Below are positions 6,091 to 14,181 of a stretch of DNA of 15,031 nt, one piece after another. Location: positions 1 through 15,031 of the forward strand of contig CABUUO010000024.1 of assembly GCA_902494875.1 (NCBI GenBank), in the 5' to 3' direction. A program made the position numbers and the translations under genes. The DNA is from an uncultured Pseudomonadota bacterium. Lineage in GTDB: Bacteria > Pseudomonadota > Alphaproteobacteria > RF32 > CAG-239. The notes below the pieces were generated by a model that had not been told where the DNA came from, searched no databases, and saw nothing but the letters and a program-made list of their open reading frames with translations. Every line of letters begins with the position of its first letter. The stretch's first letter is position 1.

Positions 6091-8230
6091 ACTGGTTGGC
6101 TCGGGAAACATACGACACTACCTTCGACGCTTTCAACGCGGCAATAATGTCGGTCAGGTGTTTCAGATCTTTTACTTCCACATCGACGATGATTTCAAAA
6201 TAACTGATGGTACGATACACAATATTCAGATTGGCTATATTGCCGTTATAACGCGCTATCAGATTGGAAAATTCGCCGAGCGCGCCCGGTTCGTTAGACA
6301 ACATAACTTTAAGCCGGCCGATATGAGCTCCCTCGTCCGCCGCGTCACCCCATGAAATGTCGAGCCATCTCTCTGGTTCATCGGCAAACTTTTCAAGCTG
6401 CTTGCAGTCTATGGTATGTACCGCCACGCCTTTGCCGGTCGTCACAATGCCGACAATGCGGTCTCCGGGCAATGGATGGCAGCAACCCGCAAAATGAACT
6501 GCCATTCCGGGAATCAGTCCGTTGATTTTCAAATCTTCTTTCTTTGCCTTCTTGGCCGATTTCTTGAAAACCGGTTTCAACGAATTGACCACCTTCTCCA
6601 GCTTGGACTGCTTATACCCCGGATATACAGCCCGCAAAACATCCCAGCCGCTGATCAGCCCCTCGCCGACCTTGGCATAAATGTCGTCAATGGATTCAGC
6701 TTCAAAATTCGGCAGCACGTTAATCAGCCCCTTTTCTGAAAACTCCAGATTTTCACCCTTGAAAGTGCGCTCCAAGATCTGCTCGCCGATAGCGATAAAC
6801 TGATCCCGTTTATGCGCCCGCACATAACGCCGGATTGCCGCTTTGGCCTTTCCGGTTACCACAAAGCGCTCCCATTCCGTTGACGGATGCTGGGCTTTGG
6901 ATGTCAAAATTTCCACCTGATCGCCGTTCTGCAAAACAGTCCGCAACGGGCGGATTTCTCCGTTAATTTTAGCGCCGACGCAGGTATCGCCGACCGAAGA
7001 GTGAACAGCATAGGCAAAATCTACCGGCGTCGAATTAATCGGCAAGCCGATCAAATCGCCTTTCGGCGTAAAACAGAAAACCTGGTCATTATACATTTCC
7101 AGCTTGGTATTTTCCAAAAACTCTTCCGGATTTGAAGCCTGCTCCAAAATTTCCAGCAACTCGCGTATCCACTTAAAATTACGGCCGACTACCTTCTCAC
7201 CTTGTTTATAGGCCCAATGCGCAGCCACGCCCTTTTCAGCGACTTCATGCATTTCATAAGTGCGGATCTGAATTTCAATTCTGGTGTTCTCAGGCCCTAT
7301 AACGCCGGTATGGATAGATTTGTAACCATTGGGTTTTGGGGTGGAAATATAATCCTTAAAACGTCTGGGAACCATGTGATATTTGCTGTGGACAACGCCC
7401 AACGCCTGATAACAGCTGGCAATGTCTTCCACGCAGATACGAAAAGCCATAATATCGGACAACTGTTCAAAAGACGCATTCTTCTGCTGCATTTTGCGCC
7501 AAATTGAATACGGAGTCTTCTCACGGCCGGACACCGTTGCCTTAATGCCGTTTTCCGCCATATCCTTTTGCAGTTGTTCTATAATCTTCGGCACCAGATT
7601 GTTGCCTTGCTCGCGCAAAAAGTTCAAACGCGCGACGATTGAATCATGAGCTTCTTTGTGCAGTTCCGCAAAAGCAATCTCTTCCAGCTCGCTTTTAACT
7701 TCCTGCATGCCGATACGTTCCGCCAGCGGCGCATAAATATCCAGCGTTTCTTTGGCAATGCGCGCCCTTTTTTCCGGCGCGCAAAAATGAAGGGTCCTCA
7801 TATTATGCAGCCTGTCGGCCAGTTTAATAAGAAGGACCCTGATATCTTCAGACATTGCCAACAAGAGTTTACGGAAATTTTCAGCCTGTTTGTTGTTGGC
7901 AGATTTCTGCTCAATCATCGCCAATTTGGTCAGACCATCGACAATTTGAGCTACCTGATCGCCAAACAGGTTTCTGATTTCTTCCACCGTCGTGTCAGTA
8001 TCCTCAACCGTATCATGCAGCAGTCCCGCCACAATCGAAGCCGAATCAAGCTTAAATTTGGTCAGAATACCGGCCACTTCAACAGGATGGGAATAATACG
8101 GGTCACCGGACGCTCTCAGCTGGGCGCCGTGCTTTTTCATGGCAAAAACATAAGCCCGGTTCAACGCGTCCTCATCAGCATCGGGATCATACGATTTAAC
8201 TAAATCAACCAATTCATATTGTCTTAACAT
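6089..8230 (-). CDS. rsh: Bifunctional (p)ppGpp synthetase/hydrolase (RelA/SpoT homologue)
   Basis: This enzyme makes (p)ppGpp from ATP and GDP or GTP and hydrolyses it, controlling the stringent response. The protein has 713 residues. The N-terminal HD hydrolase domain has intact metal and catalytic residues: H48, H72-D73 and E76-D77 of HDTVED, and D139 and N143 of LADRLHN. The synthetase domain (about 230-340) contains GREKTPYSIWRKM, DYISTPKPNGYKSIHT (from 293) and IEIQIRT. A TGS domain lies at about 384-446, the Cys-rich CCHPLPGD element at 583-590 and a C-terminal ACT domain at about 638-710. An intact hydrolase site means it is the bifunctional Rsh/SpoT type rather than RelA. The ATG has GAGG 5 nt upstream. 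It lies downstream of rpoZ but is separated from it by a terminator. Its stop codon touches the palindrome. Confidence 0.97.
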   Translation of the reverse strand: MLRQYELVDLVKSYDPDADEDALNRAYVFAMKKHGAQLRASGDPYYSHPVEVAGILTKFKLDSASIVAGLLHDTVEDTDTTVEEIRNLFGDQVAQIVDGLTKLAMIEQKSANNKQAENFRKLLLAMSEDIRVLLIKLADRLHNMRTLHFCAPEKRARIAKETLDIYAPLAERIGMQEVKSELEEIAFAELHKEAHDSIVARLNFLREQGNNLVPKIIEQLQKDMAENGIKATVSGREKTPYSIWRKMQQKNASFEQLSDIMAFRICVEDIASCYQALGVVHSKYHMVPRRFKDYISTPKPNGYKSIHTGVIGPENTRIEIQIRTYEMHEVAEKGVAAHWAYKQGEKVVGRNFKWIRELLEILEQASNPEEFLENTKLEMYNDQVFCFTPKGDLIGLPINSTPVDFAYAVHSSVGDTCVGAKINGEIRPLRTVLQNGDQVEILTSKAQHPSTEWERFVVTGKAKAAIRRYVRAHKRDQFIAIGEQILERTFKGENLEFSEKGLINVLPNFEAESIDDIYAKVGEGLISGWDVLRAVYPGYKQSKLEKVVNSLKPVFKKSAKKAKKEDLKINGLIPGMAVHFAGCCHPLPGDRIVGIVTTGKGVAVHTIDCKQLEKFADEPERWLDISWGDAADEGAHIGRLKVMLSNEPGALGEFSNLIARYNGNIANLNIVYRTISYFEIIVDVEVKDLKHLTDIIAALKASKVVSYVSRANQ

Positions 8231-8277
8231 CCGGGCCTCAGATTTCTTTTCTCTAAATTTTCCGCTTTTTTCTCAAT

Positions 8278-8304
8278 ATTATACGAATGTAATGAAAGCT
8301 ACAA
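8278..8304 (-). promoter_or_regulatory. Candidate rsh promoter
   Basis: A perfect -10 TATAAT (8283-8278, minus strand) lies about 47 nt upstream of the rsh ATG. The nearest -35-like element is TTGTAG (8304-8299) at a short 15-nt spacing, so the -35 is weak. The terminator just upstream (8361-8392) makes a separate rsh promoter likely. Confidence 0.42.
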
Positions 8305-8360
8305 TAAAAAAATTAAAAATTGCTTTAAACCCCTGCCGGGAAACCTTTGAAACAATCCGT

Positions 8361-8392
8361 AAAAAAAACGGAGCCGAAAACGGCTCCGTTTT
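8361..8392 (-). terminator. Rho-independent terminator after rpoZ
   Basis: On the minus strand, the 12-bp stem AAAACGGAGCCG / CGGCTCCGTTTT with a TTTT loop runs into a T8 tract (8368-8361). It begins about 16 nt after the rpoZ stop and separates rpoZ from rsh. Confidence 0.92.
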
Positions 8393-8408
8393 CTTCATAT
8401 TTATAATT

Positions 8409-8900
8409 CTATTCGTCGATATCGTCAAAATCATCGCCGAGATCACCGCCCAAATCCAACGATTCGTCCAAAGAAGCATCATCATCGTCAAAAGAAGCGT
8501 CGGCATCACCGGCGGCATCCGCCTCAAGATCAATATCCTCATCCTCGCCATGAACCTGCATCGCGTCATTAATGTCTGCATCCAACAGCAGGCCGGAAAA
8601 CTGTTCGTCCAAATCGGCCAGTTCTTTTTCCGCGGCCATAATTTCAAGCTCTTCCTCTTCCGGCTCCTCAACCTCAACATATTTTTGCAGCCCCATAACC
8701 AGAGATTTCTGCAATTCTTCAATGCTGACGGTCTCATCGGCGATTTCACGCAAAGCGATAACCGGGTTTTTATCATTATCACGGGCAACGGTAATCGGTG
8801 CTCCCGCGGCGATATCCTTCGCCCGCTGAGCCGCAACCATCAGCAGTTCATAGCGGTTGGGAATTTTATCTATACAATCTTCAACTGTAACGCGTGCCAT
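8409..8900 (-). CDS. rpoZ: RNA polymerase omega subunit with long acidic tail
   Basis: The omega subunit helps assemble and stabilise RNA polymerase by binding beta-prime, and can mediate ppGpp sensitivity. The N-terminal core is typical: ARVTVEDCIDKIPNRYELL, then AAQRAKDIAAG to about residue 33, and the conserved PVIALREIADE region (46-56). The whole protein is 163 residues. After about residue 75 it continues into a Glu-rich segment and then an extreme acidic tail: 23 of the last 45 residues are Asp or Glu with no Lys or Arg. Some alphaproteobacterial omegas have acidic extensions, but this one is long. AAGGTG about 7 nt upstream supports the ATG. rpoZ upstream of rsh is a conserved linkage, although here a terminator lies between them. 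Confidence 0.94.
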   Translation of the reverse strand: MARVTVEDCIDKIPNRYELLMVAAQRAKDIAAGAPITVARDNDKNPVIALREIADETVSIEELQKSLVMGLQKYVEVEEPEEEELEIMAAEKELADLDEQFSGLLLDADINDAMQVHGEDEDIDLEADAAGDADASFDDDDASLDESLDLGGDLGDDFDDIDE

Positions 8901-8946
8901 TTGTTATCACCTTATAAAAAAATGCGAATTATTAAAATTAATCCTA

Positions 8947-8975
8947 CTTATACTAAGTATGAATCTGAAATGCAA
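8947..8975 (-). promoter_or_regulatory. Candidate rpoZ promoter
   Basis: On the minus strand, TTGCAT (8975-8970), a 17-nt spacer and TATAAG (8952-8947, 5/6 to the -10) lie about 47 nt before the rpoZ ATG. The spacing is good but the -35 is only 3/6. Confidence 0.45.
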
Positions 8976-8987
8976 TAAAATTTTATC

Positions 8988-9035
8988 AAAAAAAAATACA
9001 AATTTCCCGCTTTCGCAAAAAAATATTAGGAAATT
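8988..9035 (-). terminator. Possible terminator after the 415-aa secreted protein gene
   Basis: On the minus strand, AATTTCC (9035-9029) can pair with GGGAAATT (9008-9001) around a loop of about 20 nt, followed shortly by a T9 run (8996-8988). The stem is weak and AT-rich. The position just after the stop codon at 9039 is right for a terminator. Confidence 0.4.
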
Positions 9036-9038
9036 GGA

Positions 9039-10286
9039 TTAATCCAGGCTTTCAACAGGGCTTGATACCAGCATATTGTCCATCTTGATAAACTTTTCTC
9101 TGAGCTCTTTGCGATTCTTTCTGGCTTCCAGAACATCGCGTAACGGCGCCCGGTACATTTCCACCACGCTCTGCATCGTCGCAAACTGTGCACCCGCCAC
9201 CGCCTCGTTGAAAGCCGTCACGCTCTGATTGTAAATACCGCGCTTATAAGCCAATATGCTTTGCAGCGTAGACATACTGACATTTGACACCCGAAAAGCC
9301 TTGATGGTCTTGTCGCAGGTATAAGCCCATTCTTTGAGCGTGAAGCCCTGCTTGCCGACAATCGCAGTAAACTCGTTTTCTTTCAGCGGTCCCGCAATTT
9401 TAAGTTTTTGCGCCAGACGCTGGCACGGATTGACCATGTCTTTGACCTCGTTGATCATCAGGCCGTTACCATGCTCCTTTTCATACATATCCAACAGCAG
9501 CCCTATATTATACAGCTCCAGACGGTTATTGTCGCGTTTGGCAAAAGCGTCAACCTCATCCAGCGTATTGATAAAGGCTTTGATATCCGCCGATGTCAGC
9601 GGGCTGTACTTGTCAGGATGCATGGTTCTAAAATCGCTGCGCGTAATCTTCTCGGCTTTCTCCGCACCGGGCATAAATTTCTCCGGCGGAACAATTTTGC
9701 GCAGTTCTTCATAAAATTTCGGATCATAGGCAGCTTTGGGACTGGTCTTGTACAGTTTAGGAATCTCAAGCATCTCCATCTTCTGAGGCCAAACCTCAGG
9801 CATTAAAATAAAATACAGCGACGGAGATAAAAACTCCAGATCCTCAATATCGGCCAGCTGTGGCGCAATTCTGCTCGGAAACTTGTTTTTAGTCTCCTTA
9901 ATGCCGGGCATATTCAAAACCTTTTCGGAAATTCCCGGCACCGAATGCAGATATGGCCCGATATACTCGTACATACTCTTCGGAATAGAATTGAGCAGGT
10001 TAAGCAGCGCCTCTTCGTTGGCGTCCGGCATTCGTTTTTCGCGGCTGCCGTAAGTACTGATGGTCAGCTTAAATACATCGTCAAACACGTTGCCGATATT
10101 CCAGCCGTAATCATAACGCCTGTCGTACAAAACGTTAGGCTTGACATATTTTTCGTTCAGTTCCGCAAGCGTGGGCAGCGGCGCATCAAGATCTATCTCA
10201 AAATATTTGGCAAAATCCTGAGGCGCTGCCTGTGCATTCCATGCCCAACCCAAAGCAGACAGCCAAAACAGTCCTTTTTTTATCAT
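9039..10286 (-). CDS. Exported protein of unknown function, coupled to DUF4139 gene
   Basis: Not a family I recognise. The chosen start is ATG at 10286, which gives 415 residues and overlaps the stop of the upstream DUF4139 gene by 4 nt (ATGA). A longer in-frame reading from 10355 would add 23 residues inside that gene and bury the signal peptide. The N-terminus MIKKGLFWLSALGWAWNAQA is a good Sec signal peptide with AQA cleavage after residue 20. The mature part is soluble-looking, helix-rich, and contains two cysteines (C288, C324) that could form a periplasmic disulfide. Several Tyr-, Pro- and Trp-containing segments (for example KYVKPNVLYDRRYDYGW from 46, and LMPEVWPQKMEML from 161) look structured. 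Coupling to the DUF4139 gene suggests a joint role at the envelope, which is inference. Confidence 0.82.
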   Translation of the reverse strand: MIKKGLFWLSALGWAWNAQAAPQDFAKYFEIDLDAPLPTLAELNEKYVKPNVLYDRRYDYGWNIGNVFDDVFKLTISTYGSREKRMPDANEEALLNLLNSIPKSMYEYIGPYLHSVPGISEKVLNMPGIKETKNKFPSRIAPQLADIEDLEFLSPSLYFILMPEVWPQKMEMLEIPKLYKTSPKAAYDPKFYEELRKIVPPEKFMPGAEKAEKITRSDFRTMHPDKYSPLTSADIKAFINTLDEVDAFAKRDNNRLELYNIGLLLDMYEKEHGNGLMINEVKDMVNPCQRLAQKLKIAGPLKENEFTAIVGKQGFTLKEWAYTCDKTIKAFRVSNVSMSTLQSILAYKRGIYNQSVTAFNEAVAGAQFATMQSVVEMYRAPLRDVLEARKNRKELREKFIKMDNMLVSSPVESLD

Positions 10287-11719
10287 CGGTTGCGATATAC
10301 CCTCAGGCTGAATTCCAAAACCTTTTTGCCGTTTTGCGGAACATCCAGATTCCATTTCAGGGTAGAAGCATTTTTCTTTTCGCTTTTAACATTCTCGTTC
10401 AACACTTCCCAGTTATTGGCAATATTTTGTTCAAAAACAACGTTTTTGTTTTTGGAAGCGGCGTTGTTGAATGTCACCTCGACCGCTACCTCGCTCATAT
10501 CCTTGGAAATGGCCTTAACATTTTTGATTTTGCCTTTGGCATATATGTCAAAGGCCTTGCCGACAGTCAAATCGATTTTCTCACCCGAAGCGGACTGTTC
10601 GATACGGCTCTCGCCGATAAACTGCAAATTATTGCCCTCGTCCTTTTCATAAAAGCGGACAATACCGCCCGGCATCGGCAACCCCAAATTGGAAGCCTTG
10701 TCATTAACCAACTTGAAAACTACGTTCGGATTCTGCTTTTCAAACTCGTTGGCGCTGACGCCGACGCCGATATACAGCGGAGAATGCAGCAGATATTCTT
10801 TGGCGTATTTGACGTTGTCCAGATTCATCAGACTGACCTGTTTGGACTGCTTGTCCCTGATTGTGGTCTTGACCGGCAGCGTATACAAATAATAGTCGGC
10901 AAGACTGGTGCGCTCCGCGGCGGTGCTGTCAGCTACGGCACTTTCCATCGCCATCATACCGCGGGCCAGCATCACTTTCGGACGAATGACGTTGTTTGTG
11001 CCGGTTTCCTGATTCACATTGCCGGCCACTAGCTGCACTCTGGCGTTTTCATAATCGGCACCGGTTTCGTTGTTCAGCGTAATCCAGGTGTTAATGTCCA
11101 AAACGTCGTCAGACTTCACCTCGGCGATGTAATCGGCCTTCCAGCTGATGCCGTTGGTCAGATAAGCCAGTTCCAGCTCTTTGTCTGCTGCGGCATTGTT
11201 TTTCAAATTGACCACCAGCGTCGGTTTCACCCGGAGGTTGGACGGAATTTTGTCATAGACGACGCGTCCCGGAAAATTTGCCTCCACACCATAACTGAAC
11301 TGCAAAATCGGCGAGCCGTAATTGCTGTTTAGCAGTTTGGCCTTGTCAAAAATGGTCTGGCCGTTTTCGGGATTTAGAATTGCGGTTTTAACCTCTTTGC
11401 CGACAAATTGTTCCATTATGTTGTTGGCTGTCAGCAAATCATAGTCATAATTCTGCTCAATCACCTCAATGCCGTTGCCGCTGACCATGGCGGTTTCTGG
11501 TTTTATCCGGCTGGCCACGCCTTCAAAGGCAATGGCGTTGTTTCCCGCCGGAAGATTCACTTTCCGCACATCTCTGACAAATCCGAGATTATTATTGTAA
11601 ATGCTGACCGTCATATCCACGTTTTTGTCGTTGTCAACCAAGACCTCATCAGCGGCGGCAGCGCCTGCTGACAGAAAAACACTCATTGCAATAAAACTTG
11701 CGGCATATTTATTAAGCAT
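10283..11719 (-). CDS. DUF4139-type exported protein
   Basis: A protein of 478 residues with a signal peptide (about 1-23, ending AGAAAA before DEV). The mature protein is beta-rich. It contains segments typical of DUF4139 proteins: YNNNLGFVRDVRKVNLPAGNNAIAFEGVASRI (split as YNNNLGFVRDVR at about 41 and LPAGNNAIAFEGVA at about 56), the later YLTNGISWKADYIAEV, and a C-terminal half with GGIVRFYEKD and FIGESRIEQSASGEKIDLTVGKAFDI (from GESRIEQ on). The biochemical function of the family is not established to my knowledge. AAGGAGG 6 nt before the ATG is a strong ribosome-binding site. It is divergent from gcrA, and its stop overlaps the start of the unknown exported protein, so the two form a two-gene operon. 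I saw no convincing promoter. Confidence 0.82.
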   Translation of the reverse strand: MLNKYAASFIAMSVFLSAGAAAADEVLVDNDKNVDMTVSIYNNNLGFVRDVRKVNLPAGNNAIAFEGVASRIKPETAMVSGNGIEVIEQNYDYDLLTANNIMEQFVGKEVKTAILNPENGQTIFDKAKLLNSNYGSPILQFSYGVEANFPGRVVYDKIPSNLRVKPTLVVNLKNNAAADKELELAYLTNGISWKADYIAEVKSDDVLDINTWITLNNETGADYENARVQLVAGNVNQETGTNNVIRPKVMLARGMMAMESAVADSTAAERTSLADYYLYTLPVKTTIRDKQSKQVSLMNLDNVKYAKEYLLHSPLYIGVGVSANEFEKQNPNVVFKLVNDKASNLGLPMPGGIVRFYEKDEGNNLQFIGESRIEQSASGEKIDLTVGKAFDIYAKGKIKNVKAISKDMSEVAVEVTFNNAASKNKNVVFEQNIANNWEVLNENVKSEKKNASTLKWNLDVPQNGKKVLEFSLRVYRNR

Positions 11720-11803
11720 AAAAATCCTCCTTAACGGGTTAACTCCCAGACAATATAATCCAAAAAATATTAAAAAAGAAGTGATAATTTGAGAATATTA
11801 GTA

Positions 11804-11808
11804 GACTC
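11804..11808. promoter_or_regulatory. GANTC (CcrM methylation) site upstream of gcrA
   Basis: GACTC at 11804-11808 lies 15 nt before the candidate -35 of gcrA. GANTC is the CcrM methylation target in alphaproteobacteria, and GcrA acts at such methylated promoters. A single 5-base motif is weak evidence for regulation. Confidence 0.35.
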
Positions 11809-11818
11809 GCGGGAAATA

Positions 11819-11846
11819 TTGAACTAATATCGGGACAGTTTAGATT
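11819..11846 (+). promoter_or_regulatory. Candidate gcrA promoter
   Basis: TTGAAC (11819-11824, 4/6), a 16-nt spacer and TAGATT (11841-11846, 4/6) would give a transcript starting about 20 nt before the gcrA ATG, with GGAG at 11861-11864. Motif matching only. Confidence 0.4.
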
Positions 11847-11871
11847 TATTTTGCTGCAAAGGAGAAAAACT

Positions 11872-12381
11872 ATGGCTTGGACAGATGAAATGGTTGACCA
11901 GCTCAGAGCAATGTGGGCCGAAGGACTGACCACCGGAGAAATCGGCAAAAGGCTGGGCGTATCCAAAAATTCTATCGTCGGCAAAGTTCACCGTCTCGGC
12001 TTATCAGGCCGTCCGTCTCCGATTAAGAAAAAAGAAGACGCCGATTCAGAAGCCGCTCCCGCTGCCGAGCTCAAAACTGTCAAAGAAAAACCGACCAAAG
12101 AGCTTAAACCGCACAAAACCAAGGTGGAAAAAGCAATGCCCGAACCTGCCGCAAAAGTTGACATCAAGGCCATGGAACGTGAAAGCGAACCCCAAACAGC
12201 CGCAGTCCATACCCGCAACGGCAAAACCATGTTGACAGACCTTGACAATCATACCTGCCGCTGGCCTCTCGGCGACCCCAAGGATGAAAATTTTCATTTT
12301 TGCGGCAGAAAGGTTCGCATCGGTCAAACCTATTGCGACGAACACGCCAACATTGCCTATGTCAAAACCAATAAAAAATAA
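11872..12381 (+). CDS. gcrA: GcrA cell-cycle regulator
   Basis: GcrA is an alphaproteobacterial transcription factor that associates with the sigma70 holoenzyme and activates promoters bearing methylated GANTC sites, linking replication to cell-cycle expression. The protein is 169 residues. The start is MAWTDEMV at 11872, with GGAG 7 nt upstream; the in-frame TTG at 11851 would add seven residues and lacks such a site. The N-terminal helix-turn-helix (about 1-45) includes EGLTTGEIGKRLGVSKNSIVGK. It is followed by a Lys/Glu/Pro/Ala-rich linker (about 52-115) and the conserved C-terminal module TCRWPLGDP to CGRKVRIGQTYCDEHANIAY, with C129, C144, C155 and H158 as a possible metal or structural cluster. 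It is divergent from the DUF4139 gene and 79 nt before motA. Confidence 0.97.
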   Translation: MAWTDEMVDQLRAMWAEGLTTGEIGKRLGVSKNSIVGKVHRLGLSGRPSPIKKKEDADSEAAPAAELKTVKEKPTKELKPHKTKVEKAMPEPAAKVDIKAMERESEPQTAAVHTRNGKTMLTDLDNHTCRWPLGDPKDENFHFCGRKVRIGQTYCDEHANIAYVKTNKK

Positions 12382-12460
12382 GATATTTGCAAAAATTTAA
12401 CCTTTGGCCTGCATTATTAGATATAATATAGTAAGCAATTAAACAGAAGGAACTGTCGCC

Positions 12461-13279
12461 ATGTCTATGGGCACATTAATATCGTTTATCGCCGGAGTTC
12501 TGGTCGTTGTAGGAGCTATTATTTCAGCAACCGACAAACCTTCCGCATTTATCGACGTTCCCAGTATGATTATCGTCTGCGGCGGTACCTTTGTGGCCTT
12601 GTTTATATCTTACGAGTTCAAAACGGCCATGGAAGCCATTCGCCTGATGGGAAAAGCTTTTAACCGCCACTCCGATTCGGAAAACTCGCTGAAAGATGAA
12701 ATCGGCCGCATTGTCCGCTGGGCATATATTATTCAGAAAAACGGCCTGCAGGGGCTGGAAAACGAAATCACCGATGATTTGCGAAAAGAAAGTCCGTTTC
12801 TGTCCTATGGTTCGGATTTAGTCGTAACCGGATATACCGGGGCCGAAATCAACCAGATTTTAGATCAGATGATTGAAGCCGACGTTGAACGCAACAAAAC
12901 CGCTATCGACGCGCTGAAGAAAATGGGCGGAGACTCCCCTGCTTTCGGTATGCTGGGCACCCTTATCGGTCTGGTTATCATGCTCGGTAAAATGGGCGGA
13001 GATCCTGCGGCAATCGGTCCCAGTATGGCCGTAGCGTTAATTACCACATTTTACGGCATTATTCTTGCCCGTCTGATTTTCATTCCTCTGTCAACCAAAA
13101 TCGCTGCGCGCAATGATGTGACTATTTTTAAAAACACCATGCTCAAAGAAGGCCTGGTGCTGTTGGCTGAACGCAAAAGCCCGCGCTACATCCAAGACAA
13201 AATCAACTCCTTTGTTGATGTCAAAGACCAGTTCCTGATTGACCGAGATATGAAAACCCCGGCATCTTCGGAAGAATAG
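12461..13279 (+). CDS. motA: Flagellar motor stator protein MotA (PomA-like)
   Basis: MotA is the stator subunit that, with MotB, forms the ion channel driving flagellar rotation. The protein has 272 residues with four membrane segments: about 5-23, 33-51, 159-177 and 184-210. The conserved DSPAFGMLGTLIGLVIML (from 158) contains the key Pro160, and AVALITTFYGIILARLIFIPL forms the last helix, as in the MotA/TolQ/ExbB superfamily. Length and sequence style resemble the shorter PomA-like group. AAGGA lies about 9 nt upstream of the ATG. A perfect TATAAT occurs at 12422-12427, but no good -35 accompanies it. Nine nt separate it from motB. Confidence 0.95.
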   Translation: MSMGTLISFIAGVLVVVGAIISATDKPSAFIDVPSMIIVCGGTFVALFISYEFKTAMEAIRLMGKAFNRHSDSENSLKDEIGRIVRWAYIIQKNGLQGLENEITDDLRKESPFLSYGSDLVVTGYTGAEINQILDQMIEADVERNKTAIDALKKMGGDSPAFGMLGTLIGLVIMLGKMGGDPAAIGPSMAVALITTFYGIILARLIFIPLSTKIAARNDVTIFKNTMLKEGLVLLAERKSPRYIQDKINSFVDVKDQFLIDRDMKTPASSEE

Positions 13280-13288
13280 GAAACGCTC

Positions 13289-13945
13289 ATGAAAAAAAAG
13301 CCGGAAGAACCGATTGACGAAGGATGGATGGCAACCTATGGCGATATGGTTACCCTGCTTCTGTGCTTCTTCGTAATGATGATGTCTGCATCCAAACCCG
13401 ATGTTGCATTGTTTGAACAAATTCAGGCTAGCATGAACGAAGCACTCGGAAAAAAAGACAGCGCCCGCCCGATAGAAATGATGATGGTCGATCTCAATGA
13501 TGATATCCAGTCTGTTGACATCAGTGACAAGCTCTCTATCGGCAGCGATTCGCAGGGCGTAGTCATCGAAATGGACGGCGACACATTCTTCGCTCAGGGG
13601 TCGGCGGAACTCAAACCCGAGGCGACAACCGTTTTAAAAAGGATTGCCGCGACACTTCTTTCTGATCGTTATAAACATTTCAACTTCAGCATCGAAGGCC
13701 ATACCAGCGACGAAAAATTTTCCAGCGAAAGATATCCCTCTAACTGGGAGCTTTCTTCGGCACGCGCCTCCAGCGTCGCCCGTTTTCTGGAAAGTCGCGG
13801 TATACCGCGCGTTCGCCTCAAAGCCACGGGGCTGTATGACATTTCTCCCAAATATCCGAATATGAATCCTTACGGAGAGCCCATCCCGGAAAATCGGCGC
13901 AAAAACCGCAGGGTTGTTATTCATGTAGAACCTTCGTTTAAATAA
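13289..13945 (+). CDS. motB: Flagellar motor stator protein MotB (PomB-like)
   Basis: MotB anchors the stator to peptidoglycan and carries the ion-translocating aspartate. The protein has 218 residues, compact for the family. A very short cytoplasmic N-terminus leads to WMATYGDMVTLLLCFFVMMM, with the channel residue Asp19. The periplasmic OmpA-like peptidoglycan-binding domain spans about 85-215, with EGHTS (136-140), NWELSSARA (152-160) and NRRKNRRVVI (202-211). Whether the ion is H+ or Na+ cannot be settled from sequence alone. AGGA overlapping the motA stop is the likely ribosome-binding site. The motB stop codon lies inside the stem of the downstream terminator. Confidence 0.96.
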   Translation: MKKKPEEPIDEGWMATYGDMVTLLLCFFVMMMSASKPDVALFEQIQASMNEALGKKDSARPIEMMMVDLNDDIQSVDISDKLSIGSDSQGVVIEMDGDTFFAQGSAELKPEATTVLKRIAATLLSDRYKHFNFSIEGHTSDEKFSSERYPSNWELSSARASSVARFLESRGIPRVRLKATGLYDISPKYPNMNPYGEPIPENRRKNRRVVIHVEPSFK

Positions 13946-13972
13946 TAAAAGAACTTCGGTTCTTTTATTATT
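13941..13972 (+). terminator. UUCG-loop terminator after motB
   Basis: A perfect 14-bp stem, AATAATAAAAGAAC / GTTCTTTTATTATT, is capped by the stable tetraloop TTCG (13955-13958). The U-rich descending arm replaces a separate T-tract. The motB stop TAA (13943-13945) is inside the ascending arm. Confidence 0.85.
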
Positions 13973-14181
13973 CATAATACAACATCGTCTTTAACGCATA
14001 TTTCGTATAAAAATTTCACAAATCGACTTTTTCGACACCTGTTACCCAAAAAAAAGTTAAGGTGAGAGATTTTTTCGATAGCTGTATCAGTTTTTTACAA
14101 GCTTCCCATCTCCCGTTTTTCAGTTAAGATAACATCATAACAACAAAATAAACTTATACACAATAAACAAGGAGAAATATA

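Noticed and set aside
10287..10355. Upstream extension of the 415-aa exported protein (start at 10355)
   Set aside because: It lies wholly inside the DUF4139 gene and would place the signal peptide internally. ATG 10286 gives an N-terminal signal peptide and an ATGA overlap.
11731..11742. TTAAC-GG-GTTAA mini-palindrome before the DUF4139 ribosome-binding site
   Set aside because: Only 5-bp arms in AT-rich sequence; easily chance and no second copy seen.
11851..11871. TTG start seven codons upstream for gcrA
   Set aside because: The added residues are not part of the GcrA family start MAWT. GGAG is correctly spaced for the ATG at 11872 and lies inside the would-be extension.
12404..12420. 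Sigma54 -24/-12 promoter for motA
   Set aside because: TTGGCC is present, but there is no GC at the required -12 position.
13973..14181. Possible small RNA or riboswitch before the 69-aa gene
   Set aside because: Only 5-6 bp partial stems (for example CACCT/AGGTG) could be found, and no known RNA family was recognised.
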